From UBA5336 sp964415675 (lineage in GTDB: Bacteria; Pseudomonadota; Alphaproteobacteria; Caulobacterales; Hyphomonadaceae): a stretch of 64,000 nt of DNA. Positions within the stretch are counted from its first letter, which is position 1. Each line of letters starts with the position of its first letter. The notes below the pieces were generated by a model. That model was not told the DNA's origin, did not search any database, and saw only the letters and a list, made by a program, of their open reading frames with translations. The stretch covers positions 62,001 to 126,000 of the forward strand of contig CAYQBG010000008.1 in NCBI GenBank assembly GCA_964415675.1. Direction: 5' to 3'. Positions 1 to 10,148 of the stretch are shown here, one piece after another. The position numbers and the translations under genes were made by a program.

Positions 1-647
1 GGCACACAGCGATGGCCGACCTGTCGCGCCTGATCGTGGCGGCGGGCGTGACGGTGGACCTTGTCGATGTCGGCGGCGGTTTCCCCGGCCATTATGGCGG
101 CCAGGCCCCGCCGGCGCTGGAAACCTATGCCGAGATGATTGCCGGGGCCTTCGAGGAGATGAAGGTGCTGGAAAATGCCGCGCTCTGGTGTGAACCGGGA
201 CGCGCCATCGTGGCCGAGGCCGAGAGCCTTCTCGTGCGCATAGAAGGCACGCATGATGGCGCGCTTTATCTCAATGATGGCAGCTTTGGCGGGCTCTATG
301 ACGCGGTGCATGAGCGCTGGTGCTTCCCGGTGCGTGCGATCGGGCCGGGCGGTCTGATCGACGGTCCGCTGAGAGACTGGACGGTCTATGGACCGACCTG
401 TGACAGCGCTGACAGGTTCCCCGAAAAGATCGCCCTGCCCGGCGCGCTCGCCGAAGGCGATTATCTCGAATTCGGCAATCTCGGCGCCTATGGCCGCGCC
501 ATGGCCAGCCGCTTCAACGGGTTTGGCAGCTATGACACCGTGATCGCGCAGGATGCGCCCTGGCCCAGCCTCTATGGTGCCAGCGCGCCTGAGCCGCTTG
601 CCTGCGATGGCGCAACCCTGACCATGGCAACCCGCTCAAACCCGTAA
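1..647 (+). CDS. Ornithine/lysine decarboxylase, group IV PLP enzyme (5' truncated by window)
   Basis: This is the C-terminal part of a fold-III PLP-dependent amino acid decarboxylase, which makes putrescine or cadaverine in the cytoplasm. The frame is already open at the left edge (codons start at base 3), so the gene begins outside the window. Visible family signatures, in order, are VDVGGGFPGHY (glycine loop near the PLP phosphate), EPGRAIV, YGPTCDSAD with the active-site cysteine, and GDYLEFGNLGAY. The Cys motif favours ornithine/lysine decarboxylase over diaminopimelate decarboxylase; the exact substrate cannot be decided. Its 3' end overlaps convergent murI by about 76 bp. Confidence 0.85.
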   Translation, partial: HTAMADLSRLIVAAGVTVDLVDVGGGFPGHYGGQAPPALETYAEMIAGAFEEMKVLENAALWCEPGRAIVAEAESLLVRIEGTHDGALYLNDGSFGGLYDAVHERWCFPVRAIGPGGLIDGPLRDWTVYGPTCDSADRFPEKIALPGALAEGDYLEFGNLGAYGRAMASRFNGFGSYDTVIAQDAPWPSLYGASAPEPLACDGATLTMATRSNP

Positions 648-1420
648 CGCGCCAGCATGGCGGCGAACCGGCCCCGCGCCCCTGCTGGCGAGGTGACATA
701 AGCTGTGGGCTCACCCGACGCGCTGCCCGGCTTGCGAGGCAGGACACGCAATGTCTGACGGGCAATCGCCGCCCCGGAATCGATATATCGGAGCGGTCGG
801 GGGGCGGTGGCGACAAGCTGGTCGCGCACCAGCGGGAAATGCGTACAGGCAAGCACGACCGTGTCGATCTCCTCGCCGTGGGGCGCAGTAAACATTGGCG
901 CCTGCGCGGCGGCAAAGGCCTCAAGAGGCGGGGTCTCGCCTGCGGCATGCGCTTCGGCCAGGCGCACAAGATCGATGCTGCCATGGGCCACGATACGCGC
1001 ATGAGACGCGAAAGCGGAGATGAGATCGGCGGTGTAGGCGCGAGACAGCGTGCCGGGCGTGGCCAGCAGGCCAATGACATGGCTACGGCTGGCTTCGGCC
1101 GCCGGCTTGATGGCCGGGACCGTGCCGACCACCGGGATGTCGAGCGCGGCGCGCACTTCCGGCAGGGCCAGTGTCGAAGCGGTGTTGCAGGCAATCACGA
1201 AGACATCGGGACGCGCCTGAGCGACCAGCGCTCTGGCCACGCGCGGCAGCCATTCGCGCAGCGCCTCGTCAGACTTGTCGCCATAGGGGAAGAAACCGGT
1301 ATCAGCGGCATAATCGACCGTCAGGCCAGGCGCGCGTCCAGCCAATTCCCAAGCTACCGTCAGCCCGCCCACCCCGGAATCAAAGACGAGCACGCGCCCC
1401 GCGCGGGGCGGAGTCGGCAT
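572..1420 (-). CDS. murI: Glutamate racemase
   Basis: MurI interconverts L- and D-glutamate, giving D-Glu for peptidoglycan (cofactor-independent, cytoplasmic). The protein carries the family marks in order: VFDSGVGGLTV at the N terminus, ACNTAS with the first catalytic Cys, GLLATPGT, and LACTHFPL with the second catalytic Cys. The start is uncertain: ATG 1420 gives about 282 aa and puts the core motif close to the N terminus, with a GGAGG about 17 nt upstream; ATGs at 1444 and 1456 in the same frame are alternatives. The 3' end runs into the convergent decarboxylase gene. It diverges from the phasin-like gene at 1571, so the palindromes at 1514-1536 could also affect it. Confidence 0.93.
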   Translation of the reverse strand: MPTPPRAGRVLVFDSGVGGLTVAWELAGRAPGLTVDYAADTGFFPYGDKSDEALREWLPRVARALVAQARPDVFVIACNTASTLALPEVRAALDIPVVGTVPAIKPAAEASRSHVIGLLATPGTLSRAYTADLISAFASHARIVAHGSIDLVRLAEAHAAGETPPLEAFAAAQAPMFTAPHGEEIDTVVLACTHFPLVRDQLVATAPRPLRYIDSGAAIARQTLRVLPRKPGSASGEPTAYVTSPAGARGRFAAMLARYGFERVAMVRVAPSQASGSGALAP

Positions 1421-1513
1421 ATGAGATGGGATCGTATCCTCCATGATGACTGGCATATTCGAGTTTGTCCCCGGCAGGAATAGGGCAGCGGCAAGGCGCG
1501 TGCGGATCAATTA

Positions 1514-1542
1514 TTGTGCAGCGCACAAATTTGTGCTATACA
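1514..1542 (+). promoter_or_regulatory. Promoter with two overlapping palindromes (candidate operator)
   Basis: TTGTGCAGCGCACAA (1514-1528, 6-bp arms) overlaps a perfect 14-bp palindrome GCACAAATTTGTGC (1523-1536), giving three TTGTGC/GCACAA half-sites in 23 bp. A -35-like TTGTGC (1514-1519) and -10-like TATACA (1537-1542) are 17 bp apart, so the palindromes fill the -35 and spacer. A bound repressor would block the promoter. The ATG of the downstream gene is at 1571, behind a GGAG. The palindromes are seen directly; the regulator is unknown. PhaR-type control is a guess based on the phasin-like downstream protein. Confidence 0.65.
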
Positions 1543-1570
1543 GCAGTGGTTGTTGCTTTGGAGAAGCCCC

Positions 1571-2260
1571 ATGACCCAGCAGAACCCCGGATGGAGTCCG
1601 ATGACTGCCTATGTCGCGGTCGCGAGTGCCTGGCTTGACGCTGTCAAGGCGTCCCAGGAGACGATCACGGACAGTCTCGACCGCACCGCGCGCGGCGACC
1701 ACAAGATGGTCGATTGGGTAACTTTCGAGGTGCCGGTCCCGAATGCCCGCTCTGCTTTTGATGAAGAACAGATGCGCGACAGTTTCCACCGGCTTGCCGA
1801 CATGAATCTGCGCGGCTGGGAAGTGGCCGCAAACATGTTGCAGGCGCTTCCGGGCTGGGCCAACTGGCCGAGCCGCGCACCGGGCACGATGATGACGGAC
1901 TGGTTCGACCGGATGCGCCGCGCCAGCGTCTCGATGATGCCGGCCAATGACAGTTTCGCCATGCCCGACGGTTTCAAGTCTCCGATGTTCTGGGCGGCGG
2001 CGGGCGCTGCCGCGCCTCAGGGACCCCAGCTGATGGACGCGCCCGAGGGCGAGGGCGACGACCTGACCGCGATCAAGGGCATCGGTCCGAAACTCTCCGA
2101 CATGCTCAACGAGCTTGGCATTTATCATTATCGCCAGATCGCAGCATGGAGCGAGGCCGACGGCGAATGGATTGATGACAAGCTCGCCTTCAAGGGCCGT
2201 GTCGCCCGCGAAGACTGGATCGAACAGGCCCGGCGACTGGCGGAAAAGGCGGCGGCCTGA
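1571..2260 (+). CDS. Phasin-like protein with C-terminal helix-hairpin-helix domain
   Basis: A 229-aa protein of uncertain function. Residues about 1-120 form an amphipathic, Trp/Met-rich segment resembling phasin-like polyhydroxyalkanoate-granule proteins. Residues about 160-225 carry a helix-hairpin-helix (DDLTAIKGIGPKLSDMLNE, then a Trp-rich tail), the small domain also found at the C terminus of long alphaproteobacterial NuoE and some PHA-granule proteins. The ATG at 1571 follows GGAG; an earlier in-frame ATG at 1514 lies inside the promoter and is not credible. The gene stands alone between a palindromic promoter and a strong terminator. The HhH domain is clear; the granule role is inference. 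Confidence 0.7.
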   Translation: MTQQNPGWSPMTAYVAVASAWLDAVKASQETITDSLDRTARGDHKMVDWVTFEVPVPNARSAFDEEQMRDSFHRLADMNLRGWEVAANMLQALPGWANWPSRAPGTMMTDWFDRMRRASVSMMPANDSFAMPDGFKSPMFWAAAGAAAPQGPQLMDAPEGEGDDLTAIKGIGPKLSDMLNELGIYHYRQIAAWSEADGEWIDDKLAFKGRVAREDWIEQARRLAEKAAA

Positions 2261-2290
2261 CACTCGCGGGCTTCAACTGCCATGACAAAC

Positions 2291-2324
2291 AAGCCCCGGC
2301 CCATCCGCGCCGGGGCTTTTTTCT
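2291..2324 (+). terminator. Rho-independent terminator
   Basis: A perfect 10-bp stem (AAGCCCCGGC / GCCGGGGCTT) with an 8-nt loop is followed by a T-rich tract on the plus strand. It ends the phasin-like gene, and may also serve the convergent TadG-like gene. Confidence 0.88.
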
Positions 2325-2355
2325 TTTGATGAAAGTCGGGTGCGCCGGCGGCGTT

Positions 2356-3756
2356 CTATTCCGCCAGACGGAGTTCGCTGAGCGATGAGCCGATACTGTC
2401 AAACTGCGCGACCAGGTCTGCGGCATTATCGGCGCTGAAGGACTGGTCCGGGTCGGAGGCACAGTCTTTCAGCAGCTGGAGGGTCGCGGCATCGGTGAGC
2501 CGGTAGGCAATCGAATAGACCTCGATCCCCTGCGACTTGGCCTCGTTACAGGCGGCCAGCGTTGTCGCATTGGCATCGGCCTTGTCCTTGTCGTCTGGCC
2601 AGCCATAACTGTTGCGAGAGCGCGTATTGGCCCCGTCCGACATCAGCACGATAACGCGCTTGCCGCCCTGCGAAGCGAAGCTGGTATCGTCGAGTGCCTC
2701 ATCGAAGGGCACACCGGGCGAGAGTGTGCGGATCCCCCAGGCGATACCGGGCGCGATATAGGTCTCGTCAGTGGCGGTCAGCCCGTCAATGGCTGCGTCG
2801 AGCGTCAGTTTGCTGCTGGTCAGCGGCTGGATCGGCGGCGGGCACCAGTTTCCGCCAGTCGCCATGACGCCTTCGACATCGATGTCCCAGCGATCATCTG
2901 TGACATCCTGTGGCGGGGGCCGCGATCCGACGCAGCCATACCAGGTATAGTCATAGTCGGTCGGCGTGCAGACCTTGTTGACCGCATCCCAGTCCGGGCA
3001 ATTCCAGCGCTGGCAGGTGCCTGTCATCTCAACACCTGTATCATGTTCGATCCAGGTGCATTCATAGTCTTCCTGAACGCAACCGGCATCAAGATAGTCC
3101 TGTTGCGTCGATGTGCAGTTGTCCCATGTCTTCGTATAGTCGGCGGGAACATTGACCCAGGTCGCATTGCGGTTGCCGGTCCCGATATTGACGTAATGGC
3201 TGAACGGCACGATCGAGATGCGGATATCGCTGTTGGTGGCGTCCAGGACCTGGGCGACAAAGCCCTTCGCTGCAGTCTTCAGGTCATCGAGCGGCTGGCC
3301 ATTCATCGAGTGGGAGACATCCAGCACCAGCGCGGCTTCCAGCACGGACGGCCCGCCGGCCCTGGTGCGCGATGCGGCGCCGAGATCCATTTTGGGGATC
3401 CCGACCACGCCCATGAAAGCTGTGTCCATCGTTCCGGTCACCTCGATCCGGACGCTGCCCGATTCCGGAAAAGCAATAATGGGCTCATTCAGCGAGATAA
3501 ATTCGCCGCGACTGAAATTTTCGGCGAAGAAGGATTTGGCGAAGGCTTTGCGCTCGTCCTCACCCATATCCTGGTCGGCAAGGGTACGGGTGGTGGCGAG
3601 CGCCGTCATGTCCACCGCATTCTGCAATTCCGACTGTACCGCATCCTGGCGTGACGCATCAGTCGCAAAGCCGATAACAGAGATGATCGGGATCAACGCA
3701 AGCGAGAAATAGAGCGCAACATTGCCGCCGCGAGCTTTCAGGAATTTCATTCTCAT
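2356..3756 (-). CDS. TadE/TadG-like protein with von Willebrand A domain
   Basis: A 466-aa envelope protein. The N terminus (about residues 9-32) has the TadE/TadG signature: a short basic stretch, GGNVALYF, then one transmembrane helix. A von Willebrand A domain follows, with an intact MIDAS (D146-x-S-x-S150, then a later DGANT). A long Cys-, Trp- and Tyr-rich insertion (about residues 225-300) separates the two halves of the domain. TadG-type proteins act in Flp/Tad pilus assembly and surface attachment, but no other tad gene is near, so this is an orphan copy. ATG 3756 or 3750 could be the start. Confidence 0.8.
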   Translation of the reverse strand: MRMKFLKARGGNVALYFSLALIPIISVIGFATDASRQDAVQSELQNAVDMTALATTRTLADQDMGEDERKAFAKSFFAENFSRGEFISLNEPIIAFPESGSVRIEVTGTMDTAFMGVVGIPKMDLGAASRTRAGGPSVLEAALVLDVSHSMNGQPLDDLKTAAKGFVAQVLDATNSDIRISIVPFSHYVNIGTGNRNATWVNVPADYTKTWDNCTSTQQDYLDAGCVQEDYECTWIEHDTGVEMTGTCQRWNCPDWDAVNKVCTPTDYDYTWYGCVGSRPPPQDVTDDRWDIDVEGVMATGGNWCPPPIQPLTSSKLTLDAAIDGLTATDETYIAPGIAWGIRTLSPGVPFDEALDDTSFASQGGKRVIVLMSDGANTRSRNSYGWPDDKDKADANATTLAACNEAKSQGIEVYSIAYRLTDAATLQLLKDCASDPDQSFSADNAADLVAQFDSIGSSLSELRLAE

Positions 3757-3956
3757 GACCCATTCGAGGCTTCTTTCTCAAATATAGAACATTTCTCCGT
3801 GAATGATTTTATAATCCATTGCTTGAACTTTGCCTGGCGGATCGGCGCCGTCCTGGCCTGCGGCTGTTCAGAAAAGCTAAACGGGCCATATGCCGCCTTG
3901 CACTTCGCCCGGGCGCCGCGCATGTGTGGTCGGTCTGAGAATGGGAAAACTGTCCG

Positions 3957-4775
3957 ATGAGTGAACCCGCCGCCGCTGCTGCGAAAGCCAAACCCAATCC
4001 GAACGCACCGACGCAGGAATCTGTCCTGTCGGTGCATCATTATACCGACCGCCTGTTCAAATTCCGGATTACCCGGCCGCAGAGTTTCCGGTTCCGGTCG
4101 GGCGAGTTTGTCATGATCGGCCTGCCGCAGGAAAGCGGGAAACCGCTTCTGCGCGCCTATTCGGTCGCCTCGCCGGCCTGGGATGAGGAGCTGGAATTCT
4201 ACTCCATCAAGGTGGCAGACGGCCCGCTGACCTCACGTCTCCAGAAAATCCAGCCCGGTGACAGCGTACTTCTGGCCCGCAAGCCGACCGGCACGCTGGT
4301 GCTTGACGCGCTGACCCCGGCGAAACGGCTCTGGATGTTCTCCACCGGCACAGGTTTCGCGCCTTTTGCCAGCCTGATCCGCGACCCGGACACGTATGCC
4401 AAGTTCGACCAGGTGATCGTCACCCATACCTGCCGGCTGGAAGCTGAACTCGCCTATGGCTTCGAGACGGTCGCGGCGGCCAAGGCCGATCCGCTGGTCG
4501 GCGAAGAGGCGAGCGCCCAGCTGGTCCATTTCGCCAGCTGCACGCGCGAGGAGAATTATCCGCTGAAGGGCCGGATTACCGACCTGATCGAAAATCGTGG
4601 CCTGTTTGCCGCGCTCGATTGTCCTGATCTGAACCCCGCGACGGACCGCGCCATGATCTGCGGGTCCATGGAGATGATCCAGGACACAAAGGCGCTGCTT
4701 GAGGCGCGGGGTTTTGTCGAAGGCTCGAATGCGGCGCCAGCCGATTTCGTGATCGAGAAGGCCTTTGCCGGCTGA
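3957..4775 (+). CDS. fpr: Ferredoxin--NADP(+) reductase
   Basis: A 272-aa FAD flavoprotein that exchanges electrons between NADPH and ferredoxin or flavodoxin. Visible marks are the FAD-binding RAYSVAS (about residue 64), the NADP-binding GTGFAPFASL (about 130), CGSMEM near the C terminus, and a terminal FVIEKAFAG typical of bacterial subclass I enzymes. The N-terminal extension (about 20 residues, Ala/Pro/Lys) is longer than usual. It is monocistronic and starts about 200 bp from the divergent TadG-like gene; no clear operator is visible there. Confidence 0.93.
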   Translation: MSEPAAAAAKAKPNPNAPTQESVLSVHHYTDRLFKFRITRPQSFRFRSGEFVMIGLPQESGKPLLRAYSVASPAWDEELEFYSIKVADGPLTSRLQKIQPGDSVLLARKPTGTLVLDALTPAKRLWMFSTGTGFAPFASLIRDPDTYAKFDQVIVTHTCRLEAELAYGFETVAAAKADPLVGEEASAQLVHFASCTREENYPLKGRITDLIENRGLFAALDCPDLNPATDRAMICGSMEMIQDTKALLEARGFVEGSNAAPADFVIEKAFAG

Positions 4776-4864
4776 GCCAATGGCGCGTTGACATAGGGCT
4801 TTTGCAGGCCGACCCTTCAGGGAGACCGGGCCTGGACGGGCCTGGCCGAAGGAAGAGCATCGCG

Positions 4865-6520
4865 ATGGCCCATTTCAAACCGCTTGCAGAATTACAGACG
4901 CATGAGGTCTTCAACCAGCCAGCACCTTTTGAGGATGTAAACCTGTTTACCTCCGACGCGGCGCTTCGCGGCGCCGTGGCGGCGGCAGGCGGGAGCGTCC
5001 ATACCGACCGGCTCACCGATTTCGGCGCAGCCTGCGGCGCGGCACAGAGCGTGGAATGGTCTCGCCAGGCCAATGAAAACCCGCCAAGGCTGAAATCATT
5101 CGACCGGTATGGCCAGCGCCTCGACGAGGTCGAGTTTCATCCCGCCTATCACAATCTCATGGCGATGGCCCTTGATCGCGGGATTTCCGGTGCCCCCTGG
5201 AGCGTGCCCGAGGCCGGCCATGTGCTGCATGGCGCTATGATGATCGTGATGAACGGGGCCGATCCGGGCGTGACCTGCCCGATGTCGATGACCTATGCGA
5301 GCTATCCTGCGCTGGGGGCAGACAAGGCGATTGGCGATGAATGGCGCCCGCGCGTCACCGCGCAATCCTATGATCCGCGCTTTGTGCCCGCCTCCGGCAA
5401 GACGGGCGTGACCATCGGCATGGCGATGACCGAGAAACAGGGCGGCTCGGATGTGCGCGCCAATTCCACCCACGCTGAGCCGGCAGGCGATGGCGGCTGG
5501 CTTCTGACGGGACACAAATGGTTTTGCTCCGCGCCCATGTCAGATGCGTTCCTCACCCTTGCCTATACAGATGAGGGGATGACCTGTTTTCTTGTTCCGC
5601 GCTGGCGCCCGGACGGGACGCGCAATGCAATCCATATCATGCGGCTGAAGGACAAACTGGGCGACAAGTCCAATGCCTCTTCCGAAATCGAGTATCATGG
5701 CGCCTGGGCACAGAAGCTCGGTGAGGAAGGGCGCGGGGTGCGCACCATTATCGATATGGTCCAGCATACCCGCTATGACTGCACGCTGGGCTCGGCCGGC
5801 GGCATGCGCGCGGCGCTGGCGCAGGCGCTCTGGCATACCTCACAGCGCCGCGCCTTCCAGAAAACACTGATCGACCAGCCGGCGATGAAGGCCGTGCTCG
5901 CCGATCTGGTGCTTGAGAGTGAAGCGGCCACCGCCATTGCCCTGCGCATCGGCGAGGGGCTGGACAAGGCCGCCAGCGATCCCATGCAGTCCGCCTTCAC
6001 GCGTCTGGCCACGCCAGCGGCGAAATACTGGGTCTGCAAGCGCCAGCCGGGCATGGTTTATGAAGCGCTCGAATGTCTTGGCGGCGCAGGCTATGTCGAG
6101 GAAGGCCCGATGCCGAAACTGTTCCGACAGTCGCCGCTGAATGCGATCTGGGAAGGTTCCGGCAATGTCATCGCGCTCGATATCCTTCGCGCCATCGGCC
6201 GCGAACCGGAAAGCCTGGACGCAGTCATGGCAGAACTGAAAGCGGTCTCCGGCGCACATACAGACTATGACCGCCATCTTGAGCGTCTTTCAGGGTTTCT
6301 GGCGCCCGGCGGACTGCATGAAGGCCGCGCACGCGGCTTTGCGCAGGGGCTCGCGCTGGCCCTGCAGGCTGCCGCCCTGCACCGCTACGCGCCCGGTTTC
6401 GTGTTCGAGGGTTTCTGCCTGCAGCGGCTTGGCGGCGAGACCAGCGGGCTTGCCTATGGCGATATTGTCGATGGCGTGCAGCAGGAAAAGCTGGTTCAGC
6501 GGGCCATGCCAGCGGTCTGA
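4865..6520 (+). CDS. AidB-like acyl-CoA dehydrogenase
   Basis: A 551-aa FAD-dependent acyl-CoA dehydrogenase of the AidB branch. Features are the AidB-type N terminus (HEVFNQPAPFEDVNLF), the flavin-site MAMTEKQGGSDVRANST, the C-terminal LGGAGYVEEGPMPKLFRQSP, and WEGSGNVIALDILRA. AidB in E. coli is part of the adaptive response to alkylation; many marine alphaproteobacterial homologues are annotated only as acyl-CoA dehydrogenases. The start at 4865 has a good AAGGAAG ribosome-binding site; an in-frame start at 4802 would add a Pro/Gly/Arg-rich leader and was not used. Confidence 0.88.
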   Translation: MAHFKPLAELQTHEVFNQPAPFEDVNLFTSDAALRGAVAAAGGSVHTDRLTDFGAACGAAQSVEWSRQANENPPRLKSFDRYGQRLDEVEFHPAYHNLMAMALDRGISGAPWSVPEAGHVLHGAMMIVMNGADPGVTCPMSMTYASYPALGADKAIGDEWRPRVTAQSYDPRFVPASGKTGVTIGMAMTEKQGGSDVRANSTHAEPAGDGGWLLTGHKWFCSAPMSDAFLTLAYTDEGMTCFLVPRWRPDGTRNAIHIMRLKDKLGDKSNASSEIEYHGAWAQKLGEEGRGVRTIIDMVQHTRYDCTLGSAGGMRAALAQALWHTSQRRAFQKTLIDQPAMKAVLADLVLESEAATAIALRIGEGLDKAASDPMQSAFTRLATPAAKYWVCKRQPGMVYEALECLGGAGYVEEGPMPKLFRQSPLNAIWEGSGNVIALDILRAIGREPESLDAVMAELKAVSGAHTDYDRHLERLSGFLAPGGLHEGRARGFAQGLALALQAAALHRYAPGFVFEGFCLQRLGGETSGLAYGDIVDGVQQEKLVQRAMPAV

Positions 6521-6582
6521 TCGACCCTCCTTGTCAATGCGCCCCATAGGCAGCCGGCCCGGCGACCGCTATATCGCGGGTC

Positions 6583-6927
6583 ATGACAAGCTATATTTCC
6601 GATCCGCGCAGGCATAGTGCGCAAAGCGCCGAGACCATGGCCGATGTGCGCTATGAAATCGACCGGCTCGACCGCCTCCTGGTCGAGATCATCAAGGAGC
6701 GTCAGTCCTTCATGGACGCCGCGGCCCGCATCAAGGGCGAGCGCGCCGCCGTGCATGACCGCGAACGCATTGAGGATGTGATCGCCAAGGTGAATGATGC
6801 GGCGCTCGCGGCCGGCCTCTCGCCTGCAATTGCCGAGCCGGTCTGGCGGACCATGATCGACCGGTGCATTGCCTATGAATTCGAGGCCTTTGACGCACTG
6901 AAGCCGGCCGAGCCTGCCAGTTCGTGA
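6583..6927 (+). CDS. Chorismate mutase (AroQ type)
   Basis: A 114-aa all-helical chorismate mutase, converting chorismate to prephenate for Phe and Tyr synthesis. The first helix has the AroQ pattern RYEIDRLDRLLVEIIKER; a conserved Lys and Arg follow (RIKGERAAV). It is a stand-alone domain not fused to prephenate dehydratase or dehydrogenase, and no signal peptide is visible. The 3' end overlaps the convergent Hpt gene by 55 bp. Its closeness to phhA is suggestive, but there is no shared operon. Confidence 0.88.
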   Translation: MTSYISDPRRHSAQSAETMADVRYEIDRLDRLLVEIIKERQSFMDAAARIKGERAAVHDRERIEDVIAKVNDAALAAGLSPAIAEPVWRTMIDRCIAYEFEAFDALKPAEPASS

Positions 6928-7271
6928 GCCCGCCGGGCCGCCGCTTCCAGTGCAAGATTGAGCTGCTGGCGCACCTCGCCCAGAACGAGCGATGCACGCG
7001 CTTTCGACACCTCGCCTGACCGGCCCAGCGTTTCAGCCTGCGCGCAGGCCTCTGCCAGCTGCTTCGCGCCAACGCCAAGCGCTGCCCCCTTGATCGTATG
7101 GGCCGCATCGGCCCAGGTTTCAGGCGGCTCGGATGCAGTCAGCATCCGACCCCAGATTTCTGACTGGTGGCGGAAAATGCCGATGATTTCTGCGGCGAGC
7201 TCGCTGTCGCCGCCGGTCATCATGTCGAGATGCGCTGTGTCGAGGACGGGCAGGTCGGTTTCGGTGGCCAT
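6873..7271 (-). CDS. Histidine phosphotransfer (Hpt) domain protein
   Basis: A stand-alone Hpt protein of about 132 aa that passes phosphate between response regulators in a phosphorelay. The phosphorylatable histidine is H58 in AAHTIKGAALGVGA, the classic HxxKG motif, within a four-helix-bundle pattern. An Ala-rich helix follows. Start chosen at ATG 7271; ATG 7292 is in the same frame and would add MKGAPST. No partner kinase is adjacent. It converges on, and overlaps, the chorismate mutase gene. Confidence 0.85.
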   Translation of the reverse strand: MATETDLPVLDTAHLDMMTGGDSELAAEIIGIFRHQSEIWGRMLTASEPPETWADAAHTIKGAALGVGAKQLAEACAQAETLGRSGEVSKARASLVLGEVRQQLNLALEAAARRAHELAGSAGFSASKASNS

Positions 7272-7355
7272 GGTGCTTGGGGCTCCCTTCATGCCGGCCC
7301 AGCTTCGCTGCTGCGCGTCTCTTAAGCGTTAACCGGCAGGCCAGCGGCCCCAGTT

Positions 7356-7394
7356 TGCGTAAATTTCTATATCTACGCACATGTGTGCTATAGT
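7356..7394 (+). promoter_or_regulatory. Inverted repeat and extended -10 upstream of phhA
   Basis: TGCGTA (7356-7361) and TACGCA (7374-7379) form a perfect inverted repeat with an AT-rich 12-bp centre. Just downstream lies TGCTATAGT (7387-7394 region), which reads as an extended -10. The arrangement resembles an Lrp/AsnC- or MarR-type operator over the promoter of phhA, whose homologues are often amino-acid regulated. The repeat is seen; the regulator is inference. Confidence 0.5.
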
Positions 7395-7446
7395 TCTCCC
7401 CATTCAGGGCGAGGACGCCCATTTGCAAGACGAAAGGAGGTTCCTC

Positions 7447-8334
7447 ATGGCTGACGCCCCCTCCCCCGTCAGTGCGTCAGACAAGAACCGTTACAGGGAC
7501 GCCACGCGCCGGGCCGACTGGACGATTGACCAGGACTGGCAGAGCTATACGCGCGAGGAGCATGACCGCTGGGACCGCCTGTTCCAGCGTCAGAAGCAAG
7601 TGCTGCCCGGTCGCGCCTGCGGGGCGTTCCTGAGCGCCATGGACCGGCTGGAACTGTCACCGTCGGGCATTCCGGACATGGAGAAACTGTCTGACCGGCT
7701 GGAGCCGATCACGGGCTGGCGCATCGTGCCGGTCACCGATCTGGTGCCCGATGAGATCTTCTTCGACCATCTCGCCAATAAGCGGTTCCCCGCCGGCGCC
7801 TTCATCCGCCCGGAAGCCGAGTTCGACTATCTTCAGGAACCCGATGTCTTCCACGATGTTTTCGGCCATGTGCCGCTGCTGGCCGATCCGGTCTTTTCAG
7901 ATTTCATGCAGGCCTATGGCGAGGGCGGCCAGCGCGCGCTCGACCGCGGCCAGCTGACCAATCTCGCCCGGCTTTACTGGTACACGGTGGAATTTGGCCT
8001 TGTGCGCGAGGCCGGCGAACTGCGCCTGTTCGGCGCAGGCATCATGTCCTCGCCCGATGAGAGCGTTTTCGCGCTGGAAAGCGCCTCGCCGAACCGGGTC
8101 GGCTTTGACCTGATGCGGGTGATGCGCACGGACTATATCATTGACGATTTCCAGCAGACCTATTTCGTCATCGACAGTTTCGAAAACCTGCTGGAAACCT
8201 GTTATCGCGACTTCGCAGCGGTTTATGATCGCCTGCTCGGCTCGCGCGATATCGCCCCGCATGACTTGGCCGATGGCGACGATGTTATCACGCGCGGGAC
8301 GCTGGACTATTTCCGCCAGAAGGGAAAGCTCTGA
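7447..8334 (+). CDS. phhA: Phenylalanine 4-monooxygenase
   Basis: PhhA hydroxylates phenylalanine to tyrosine using Fe(II), O2 and a pterin cofactor. The 295-aa length fits the bacterial single-domain form. Iron ligands are visible: H136 and H141 in EPDVFHDVFGHVP and E182 in YWYTVEFGLV. The start at 7447 follows an excellent AAAGGAGGT ribosome-binding site, and an inverted repeat lies upstream. Phe made into Tyr here can enter the homogentisate pathway encoded at 34.9-41.7 kb. The cofactor-recycling gene phhB is not adjacent. Confidence 0.96.
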   Translation: MADAPSPVSASDKNRYRDATRRADWTIDQDWQSYTREEHDRWDRLFQRQKQVLPGRACGAFLSAMDRLELSPSGIPDMEKLSDRLEPITGWRIVPVTDLVPDEIFFDHLANKRFPAGAFIRPEAEFDYLQEPDVFHDVFGHVPLLADPVFSDFMQAYGEGGQRALDRGQLTNLARLYWYTVEFGLVREAGELRLFGAGIMSSPDESVFALESASPNRVGFDLMRVMRTDYIIDDFQQTYFVIDSFENLLETCYRDFAAVYDRLLGSRDIAPHDLADGDDVITRGTLDYFRQKGKL

Positions 8335-8424
8335 GCGGGGCACTTCTCACAATATCCGTATGTCCCGCCCCCCGACCGGGGCTTGCGGGTTTTCGGTTCC
8401 CCGCTTCCCCGGCCCTGAGGAGCC

Positions 8425-10050
<1,626 letters not shown>

Positions 10051-10148
10051 GAAATCCTCCCTGAAACGCCTCGCCGGGCGTATGAAACTGTTACAGAAAC
10101 TGTTTAGGTCGCCACTGGCGACGGGGCAAGGAAGAGAGGGATTCAAGC

